Source of the DNA: Adineta ricciae
Lineage: Eukaryota > Rotifera > Eurotatoria > Adinetida > Adinetidae
Assembly: GCA_905250025.1 (NCBI GenBank)
Contig: CAJNOJ010000289.1
Location: forward strand, 22,748-86,747
DNA length: 64,000 nucleotides
Direction: 5' to 3'
In this document: positions 56,750 to 64,000 of the stretch, piece after piece
How the letters are laid out: each line of letters begins with the position of its first letter
How positions within the stretch are numbered: the first letter of the stretch is position 1
The notes under the pieces: generated by a model
The model's database searches: none
What the model was told of the DNA's origin: nothing
The model's input: the letters and a program-made list of their open reading frames with translations, nothing else
Program-made: the position numbers and the translations under genes

Positions 56750-57426
56750 TCAATAAACTGCTTGATTTGCTCGAATTGCACCATTCGAAGCATCTTTTTG
56801 TCTGAGAAAAAGAGCGGAAGAAGTTCGAACAGAGAAATTATTTACACTTACATCAACGCCTGCCGCTTCGCTTCCATTGTACGAATCCATTCTGCATCTG
56901 CTTGTTCACTTGATTGGGCTGATTCTATCGCTCTCGTTAAATAGTCTATAGAGCCTCTATAATCTTTAAAAACTTTGTATATGATAGATAACTTGTAATA
57001 TTCTTCAGCAATAACTACGTAATCAGTAGGTGTATATTTCATTAGTATATGTAAAACTGATTGATGTGCATGAATGGCTGTTGGAACGTGCGCACTCAGT
57101 ATAGCACATGTTGCCAAGATTTTATACAGTTCCATAAAGATCCAATGATCTTTATTTTGCGGCAAGAGGATTTCCAACTTACTGATCGCTAATGTTTCAA
57201 TGAGACGGGCAAGATCGTAGTCTTTTCGTTGATAATTGAGCACGGCTATCGCGTGATACTCATATGCATCCAAAAATTCTCGTGCAGGTAAATTGGCGAT
57301 TTCTTGTCGAAATTGATTGGGAATCGTTGCCAATACTCTCTGAAATACTTGATTTTCAATCGGATAAACCGGTGCTGACGAAGACGATCGAAGCTGTTCT
57401 GAATTATTACTGATACATGAACCCAT
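56750..57426 (-). CDS. N-myristoylated TPR-like helical protein (2 exons)
   Basis: Exon 57426-56852, 50-nt intron with a perfect GTAAGT donor and TTTTTCTCAG acceptor, exon 56801-56750; 208 aa ending QKDASNGAIRANQAVY. Without splicing the ORF stops inside the donor site (ALM then stop). The N-terminus MGSCISNN fits a myristoylation signal (Gly2, Ser6) with an adjacent Cys for palmitoylation, so membrane attachment is likely. The body is all helical with TPR-like pairs (AYEYHAIAVLNYQRKDYDLA, EYYKLSIIYKVFKDYRGSID). An alternative 5' exon ending at a GTAAGT donor at about 57484 could replace the myristoylated start. Partner unknown. Confidence 0.68.
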
Positions 57427-57937
57427 TCTTTGATAAATTCATTAGAGAACTATTGTTGATTATATACCTGACTTATTATCTATACTTACCAGTGACGTAA
57501 AAGATGTAGACTGAATCATAGATATGACTCATGAGATAAAGAAAAAAAACTTCGAACATGTGAGAAACGATGTGACAACGTCTTTCTACCATATATGCAC
57601 TTTGAAATTGGTAACCAACTTGAAATTCCAGAGATTTCACAGGCACTCTTTTAGAATGTGCATCCAATCCTAATAAAGGCCATGCAGAGTTAATCTTCAT
57701 TATATTTGATTAAACTAATCTATCTGATATCTTAAGAAAGCTAATCACTCTCATTTCAGAAAATGATCATGGGCAGTCATCACCAGTCGTTATTTTCAAA
57801 ATAAAGTTCAAATAGTTAAAAATATGCCGCAGGAAATGAACTTCAAGGAAAATTATGTCATTAGACTCTTCATTTAACCAGATGTTTCATCCGATATTTC
57901 TTAAATTCCATTACCGCGATTAGTTCGCCTAACCATA
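57427..57937. other. Flank with a possible alternative 5' exon (minus strand)
   Basis: A minus-strand frame, MKINSAWPLLGLDAHSK onward, runs to a GTAAGTATAG donor at about 57484. It could splice to AACAGCTTCG inside the TPR-like gene, keeping frame. There is no other support, so it may be untranslated or chance. Confidence 0.25.
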
Positions 57938-58767
57938 TTGACAACATTTGATATTCCCTCGTCACTCTGTACATTTTATTTTTCATTTCATATATTTCAA
58001 AATCGATTTCTACGCGAATCGTTCCATAGTCATGCGGCTATTCTTCTATTATTGCCCGTTCTATCAACTCAGTTGATCGATATACCTTTTCATATTATTT
58101 ATCTCGGTTTGAATTATGTTTGGCCAGCTAATCCAAATTTTTGTTATTTATTTCTGTTGGCATATTCGATTCTACTGATCTTCTTCTGGGATACGCTGTC
58201 ATTGAAAGACACATACTTGTTTCTCATTATCAATGGTTACGAACGATGAAAAACAGATTATTTCTTCATTATTTCTCTTTATTTCCTGTAATCACATATT
58301 CATTCATATTTCCTCCGTGTCAAATAAATTTTGATTACATTTAACCCTAGTGTTCGCATCCATGTTATTATGATAATTATACATTATCATTGTATGACTC
58401 GATTGTGAATGTCATTATACCTGCGTTTAGTATTTTGGTTTTCAACATTATATTCATAATGCGGTTTATTTGTCAATGAAATCGTCTCAATTTACGGAAT
58501 CAATGGAAAAACTATCGTAGAATGGTTGTACAATTAATCAGTATATCATCATTAATGATAAAATTAAATTTATCATTGACGTTTCTCCTATTGGCACATC
58601 TATACGGTGTCTCATCAGATGTCGGACTGGTTTTCAGTCAATACGGGTATTTTGTTACTTGTTTCATTCCATTATTAATGCTATTTATTTGTCTGACATC
58701 ATTACCAGAGACTTTTCTAAAATTAGTTAAATTGATTCGTCATCAATCGAATAGAATTCAACCATAA
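57938..58767 (+). pseudogene. 7TM receptor pseudogene (plus strand)
   Basis: Pieces of the receptor 2-4 family in three frames: TM2 region (PVLSTQLIDIPFHIIYLGLN), TM3 (LLLGYAVIERHILVSHYQW, with ERH), FPPCQINFDYI then a stop, a broken TM5, and TM6-TM7 (MVVQLISISSLMIKLNLSLT, ICLTSLPETFLKLVKLI). Frameshift near 58150. More diverged than the other copies and in the opposite orientation. Confidence 0.6.
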
Positions 58768-58795
58768 ATAGTTTGTGGTTCGAATGATATGTTAA

Positions 58796-61700
58796 TCACC
58801 GATGAGAACGTGGTCTGTATTTCCGCAGCGAGTCTTTGAATGTCTTCATGTACAAATCAGAAGGAAGTACAAATACAATGAAAATAAGCATTGATGGAGT
58901 AAATGAAATGAAATAAGCACAAAGATATAATGAAGGATTATTCGATGCATCTATACATCCGGATATCAACGAAATGATCAGACGAGGTAATGATAAAACT
59001 AGAAGAATCAACGGACTGACGATCAGTTGTTTGTGCTCGTTGATTTGTTTAAGGACGAGTTCTTGAAATGTTTGTTTGGTTTGAATTGTTGATCTTCGAC
59101 GAGCATTTCCAAAAATAATATACAAAGTAGAACAAAGATTAGCGAGAAATGGAACAATCAGATGAAGAAACAGAATAGTTGTATTGTAATTCTGTACGAA
59201 ACTTGGATAAGTTACAACACATAAGACATATTTTTCTGTTTCGTATCTTATGGTTTCGTTTGTTTGATTTCGATTCTCATCCGATCCGTAGATCTCATTA
59301 GTGTATTCAAATAAATGTCGATGCATAGGTTCATGAATGATAGTGGCCACGATGAAAATTGGTAGGATCTTAACGATCCATCGAGCAGCACGTCTACTTT
59401 TCTTTTTATCGAATTGAACGCCTTTGTAAACATTAACCGCCCGTTCAATAGCGACACAACTGTTGAGCCAAGTGTCGAGATACACGAGAATTTTTAGAAA
59501 TGGTTCGAGAAAAATACAAACATCTCGAAAGACAGGCGCATTCACAGAAACATTTATATGATTGTATAGAACAAACCAGAATTTGAACGTAAATACCGAA
59601 ATAGTAAAGAGAGAAGTTACCGATGATGCTAATAGATATATTCCACAGCCAGTCTTTCGTAATTCGACGTTTCGAAATGTTAACAAAGAGAGAAGACCAT
59701 TAATCATACCTCCGACAAACATAACCATCGTGACAATGGCACTCATTTTCACGACAAATGATTGATCACTAAATATTGTCGTTTGTTGAATTTCATTACG
59801 TAAGATATCGTCGATTGTCATGCCTATACCCTTTGTATAAGAATGACAGCGATCACCAATGACACAGCTGCTTTGACTATTCACTGAAAAGACACAGTTT
59901 TTGCCCATGTTATAGTGCAAAGACTCTTACCGAGACGAGTAAGATTCACATTCTTCGTACCACATGCAACAATCATGAATTCTCCCTGTTGATTTGGTTC
60001 AAATGTTGTCACAAGTAGAATATACGTTGTATTAATTTCAAGATGAGCGGTAAAATGAAATAGTCGATATCCATCGCAACTTCGATTACTATGGGTTAGT
60101 TCGTTTTCTGTTGGATTGAGTGAATTAAAACTATCTTTATGGAGCTGACCATATAACATAAGGCTACTATTCGCTCCGAAATTATAAGTACCACTCTCTT
60201 CTACATTCACTTCTATAGTCTCATAATGATAATTTCCTTTTCCACATACTCGAGGATATGTTGGAGTATCTTCTGTCAGTACCGATGTGTACGTTGATTG
60301 CACCACTATCGAATATAAGAGAGGTGTCATTGATCATTTCTACGGAAAACTAGAGATATACTTACAAATACGCTTGAAAGTAACTTTTTTTGGTCCAGTT
60401 ACCAACACCGAAAAACGTATCTCTAACCCTTTGTGTAATGTCGTCACAACTAATATATATTTGTTATTCGCGAGAAGACGAGTTACAAATTGCGGTTCAT
60501 TATAACATTCATATTTTTCGTTATGTAACTCGATTAAGTTTAGTTTAGGATTAAATACATCGAAATTATTTTCGTAAAGGGAACCTTCTGGATATCCAAC
60601 ACTTTGACTAGTAATAGTATAATCGCCCGTTTCTATTACATGTAGTTCCAAAGCTTCAAAGTAATGATTTAAGAATCCGCATCCAGTAGGTGAATATATT
60701 AAACTATTTCCAGTCAGTTCTGATAAATATTTCGATTGAACGACCAATGGAATGTTGTCTTAATAGAAGATAGAGCATGAATACTCTTCATGGTCACTTT
60801 ATTAACTATCGACATGCAAATGACCGATACTCACCGATGCGATTAAAACTGACATTGTTTGGCCCGAATACGAACACTGAAAATGTTCCCTCATCATCCT
60901 GAAACTGTGTTGCTACAACGAATACATATTTCGTATCCATCACAAGACGAGTTACAATGTGAGATTGAAAATCACAAACATCATAAATATGATTTTCTGC
61001 GATAAGTTGTGTTTTTAGGTTAAATGGATTGAAACTGTCTTCGTAGAGATAGACGTACATACCAACAGAACTATCCCCAATGATTGTGTAAACACCCGTC
61101 TCAGTTACAGTGAATTTAACAGCTTCAAAATGAGAGTCCAACTGCCCACAAGCAGTGCGTGTAAACATCGGACTTTTAGTATCAAGTTCTGATGAATATA
61201 CTGAAGTTATGTTCAACGATGTATCTAATCATTAAACAAGGGAAAAGAGAGAATTTCATTTGCTTTTATGGATTCAAAAGATTAGAAAAATGTTCTATTA
61301 ATCTATGATGACACTCACCAGCACGAGTAAGGCGCACATTGTTAGGACCGAAAACATGTACTGATAATGGTTCTAACATTTGTAAATCAGCTGTAACAAT
61401 GGCCAGCACATATGTTATATTGGTCTGAAGATAAATAGGCATTTGGAATTGATTCAAATCACACGACCCACGCAGTTTAAAGAGTGCATTTTCAGATAAA
61501 TCTCTCGGATTCACATAATCTTTGTGAAGATAACCAAATACATCATCATCACTATCTATACTAAATCTGTACAAACCCACTGTAAAGATTTGCACATATA
61601 TTTGTATTCGCAGTTTGCTATCTTCTGGCATTGAGATATGATCGAAATCTGAGGATGACTCGTCACAATGATCTATATATGTGGGACCATTAGTAGCTCG

Positions 61701-62978
61701 AAGTGACAAAGATGTTAACATAGTATCGCGTGGAACTTTAAAATTTAATACAAGGTTGGATATGGTTACAAATGGTTACTATCAACAAACCTGCTGTGAT
61801 ATTTTTAGTTGTTCGGATCACTGTTTCGTTTGGTGTAAAATCTATAATGTAACATAAAAATAGCAAATCTGACCAAGAACACGACAGATATCGAAAGAAA
61901 GTCATGCAAAAAAACTTAATATTGCTCATACTTACTACATGTATTGTTTGATAAGAGAAATTTCTGGATTCGCTCATTATGCGAATCAATAACATATATG
62001 TTACCGTAGTTATCAAAGGCCATACTTTTCGGATTTGCGAGTTGATCGGATGCTTCGCCATATACTTGACTACATCCTACTAAACATCGGAACCCATACT
62101 GACCAGATACAACAATACGACGATTGTCGGTATCGACAACATAGATATTATTATTAGCATCCAACGTTACGCTTGATGGATGAGTTAGATCAATTGTGTC
62201 TGATCGTCCAACGACTGTAGTTCCGTTGAATTCTCCTGAACGGAATAATTGAATTCGATGATTTGATCTATCAGCTACATATAGATCAAAATTACTGTTC
62301 ACGAATATTCCTTGAGGATAGTGAAGCATATTTGATATTGATCCTTCGATACCGATACCTGCAACAATATCGATCGTGGATGAATTCTCATATAATGCTT
62401 TTGTTGCAATTTGATGTCGATCTTCCATGGAACAATAAAGTACATTGTTGATAGCGATAAATATATCGAAACATCGTTCGCAAAAATGCACGATGGGTAC
62501 AGTATCAAATGTATTTGGATTCCATTTAGTTATTCGAGCATTTGAATAACCAGTCATGAAATAGAAATTGTCAGGTGATGTAATAAAGAGATCTAAAGGT
62601 CCGATCAAATTATGGAAATTTCTTCTACTTATATTAACACTGTCTTCATTCCATTGGTAAATATAATCTTTGTTAAATGCGATGGCGTAGATCGTATTAT
62701 CTCTATCGATAAAAATAGTTTCTGGGCTCCAACCATGTGTTACTTCACTGACTAATGTAATTCCCGAAGCATTCCATTGGGCACATGGTGATAGTTCTGG
62801 TTGGTTGTACGATATTTCTACAGAAACAGAGTCGGGTTCTGAGCAAATACTCGTTCAACTTTCATTTCTTTTAAGACTCTAAATTACCTGAGTGTACAAG
62901 TTTAACTGCATGTTCTGCTAATTGATAGTCAAAGATCAAAACATAGAACCATAATTGAAGCATCGTAATCGCTATCAT
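58796..62978 (-). CDS. NHL propeller - four modules - 7TM receptor (8 exons)
   Basis: Exons 62978-62888, 62838-61936, 61841-61791, 61735-61319, 61224-60835, 60758-60366, 60305-59931 and 59883-58796; introns 47-94 nt. Every junction is phase 1 and the total gives 1235 aa. Order: signal peptide (MIAITMLQLWFYVLIF); a beta-propeller of NHL-type repeats (PQGIFVNSNFDLYVADRSNH, PSSVTLDANNNIYVVDTDN, PKSMAFDNYGNIYVIDSHN); a short Asn-rich linker; four related modules of about 125-139 residues, one per exon, each ending like FGPNNVxxxR; then a 7TM domain with two Cys before TM1 (SSCVIGDRCHS), an ERA motif after TM3 (CVAIERAVNVY) and a basic C-tail. A cell-surface receptor with a large ectodomain; ligand unknown. 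The module family is unnamed to me. Confidence 0.83.
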
Positions 62979-63901
62979 CGTATTGGGAGTTGTGCCACTT
63001 TATTATATTTTAGTTAGAATGCCAAATGCGTCTAAAATAATATCGTTTTATGTATCGTTTGCTTTAATTAATAGGAAAATTGATCCAACGTGAATAAATA
63101 GATATTTGATAAGGCATGATGTATGAACATTATTGACATTTTGTGTAAAAACAACTCTGACAATCAGCTCTGTTGGAATCTGATCGGTCATATACCTATT
63201 GCTGATCAGTATAATCTCCGAACGATTACATTCAACATATGGTGACAATTCTGAATAATTGTAAGATAGAATTAATAATATTGATGCAATTTGGATGACG
63301 AGTGGCGAAGGTGCACAAATTTCTTTTTGTTAAACTACTGTTGGAACACCTTGTGATTATTTCATCGACTACGATTGATGTATACATTCATAATCAATGA
63401 TTTTTAGCAACGAATTGAAAACCAGAAAAAGAATCCTTCAACTATTTCTTTCAAATCATATACATTGATGGTGCTCATCATCATGTATCAGTGTAAGAAT
63501 TGGAATTCCAACAGATAATATTACTTAGATTGATCTATAACAGTAAATCTTCTCTGACACAAATATGGCCAATGCTTATTACTGTGTTTTGAGAAGAAAA
63601 TATTCTTCTTCTATAGAAAAAAAAGTAAATATTATTGTTTTCATTAGATTTCTTACGGATAAAAAGAATGTGTCATTCAATCGTCATGTATCTTCATTAC
63701 GCAAATAGATACACCCATATATGTATGAATAATATGTATGTATCATTCAGCGCATGATTTTTTTAGAAGATTTTTTAATGTTTTTCGATTACTTTGGATA
63801 CGCATGAAAGGAATCTATGAGTAAAAGAAAGAAAGAAAGAACGAGTATATAAGTATGTATTAATACGTTCTATCATTTACACTTTCTAGCGATTATTATT
63901 C
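62979..63901. other. Intergenic, no gene recognised
   Basis: 5' flank of the NHL-7TM gene. AT-rich with simple AAAGAAAG and ATGTATG-like runs near 63720-63840. No coding signal. Confidence 0.45.
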
Positions 63902-63902
63902 N
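63902..63902. other. Single-N contig join (h1 to h2)
   Basis: One N. The next 98 nt restart at the equivalent of 53669, a jump back of about 10.2 kb. Confidence 0.88.
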
Positions 63903-64000
63903 ATTGATTTGTTAGACAGTTTAACAAATCTATAGAGTTATGTATCGATAAAATACAAATAGATCCTCGAATTGTATAGTTTTAGGTGATTTAGAGTTTC
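63903..64000. other. h2 copy of the U-box/kinase 5' flank
   Basis: Matches 53669-53766 with very few differences (TCTATAGAGTTATG against TCTGTAGAGTAATG). Non-coding; the start of another h2 contig. Confidence 0.85.

Noticed and set aside
1..64000. Prokaryotic features (operons, CRISPR, ribosome binding sites)
   Set aside because: Spliceosomal introns, 7TM and LIM proteins and long AT-rich spacers show nuclear eukaryotic DNA. No regularly spaced repeat array is present.
1..64000. tRNA or rRNA genes
   Set aside because: No tRNA-like A/B-box sequence with a foldable cloverleaf, and no rRNA core sequence, was noticed on either strand. A covariance-model scan would be decisive.

Overview
Eukaryotic, AT-rich nuclear DNA with short GT-AG introns (mostly 44-60 nt) and short intergenic spacers. 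The gene families point to a bdelloid rotifer (Rotaria/Adineta-like): ADP-ribosyltransferase (ART)+TPR proteins, ART-TM-LamG and FG-GAP membrane proteins, NHL-7TM receptors, clustered intronless 7TM receptors, pentapeptide-repeat membrane proteins, an ApoL-like gene and a fungal-type laccase. This assignment rests on family content, not on a marker gene.

The window is not one continuous chromosome. Seven single-N joins (4412, 5632, 10267, 29621, 30926, 49124, 63902) separate eight contigs, and after each join the sequence usually jumps back to an already covered place. Matching ends show two interleaved haplotypes: h1 = 1-4411, 10268-29620, 49125-63901 (overlaps of 221 nt with no difference seen, and 169 nt with one difference); h2 = 4413-5631, 5633-10266, 29622-30925, 30927-49123, 63903-64000. 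The non-redundant h1 locus is about 38 kb, and most 'duplicated' genes here are alleles.

Order along h1: laccase (+), ART-TPR protein (+), F-box protein (+) tail-to-tail with an ADP/ATP-carrier-like protein (-), EF-hand protein (-), small secreted Cys-rich protein (-), ART-TM-LamG protein (+), Thr-stalked FG-GAP membrane protein (-), two small ORFs, 7TM receptor 1 (-), an ectodomain relic (+), ApoL-like pseudogene (-), 7TM receptor 2 (-), pentapeptide-repeat pseudogene (+), 7TM receptor 3 (-, frameshifted), a decayed pentapeptide/7TM unit, U-box/kinase-like protein (-), pentapeptide relic (+), LIM-domain protein (+), N-myristoylated TPR-like protein (-), 7TM pseudogene (+), and an eight-exon NHL/7TM receptor (-). 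h2 differs by an extra tandem 7TM copy plus a 1.9 kb insertion, a nonsense EF-hand allele, a shorter Thr stalk, and an F-box C-terminus frameshift.

Functionally the region is dominated by surface and sensing proteins (7TM receptors, FG-GAP, LamG, NHL) and by signalling enzymes (two ARTs, a U-box/kinase). It looks like a fast-evolving accessory locus built from [pentapeptide protein (+) / 7TM receptor (-)] units in different stages of decay. Several genes were rebuilt by hand from exons whose splice phases agree: ART-TPR, ART-TM-LamG, FG-GAP, the secreted peptide, LIM, the TPR-like protein and NHL-7TM.
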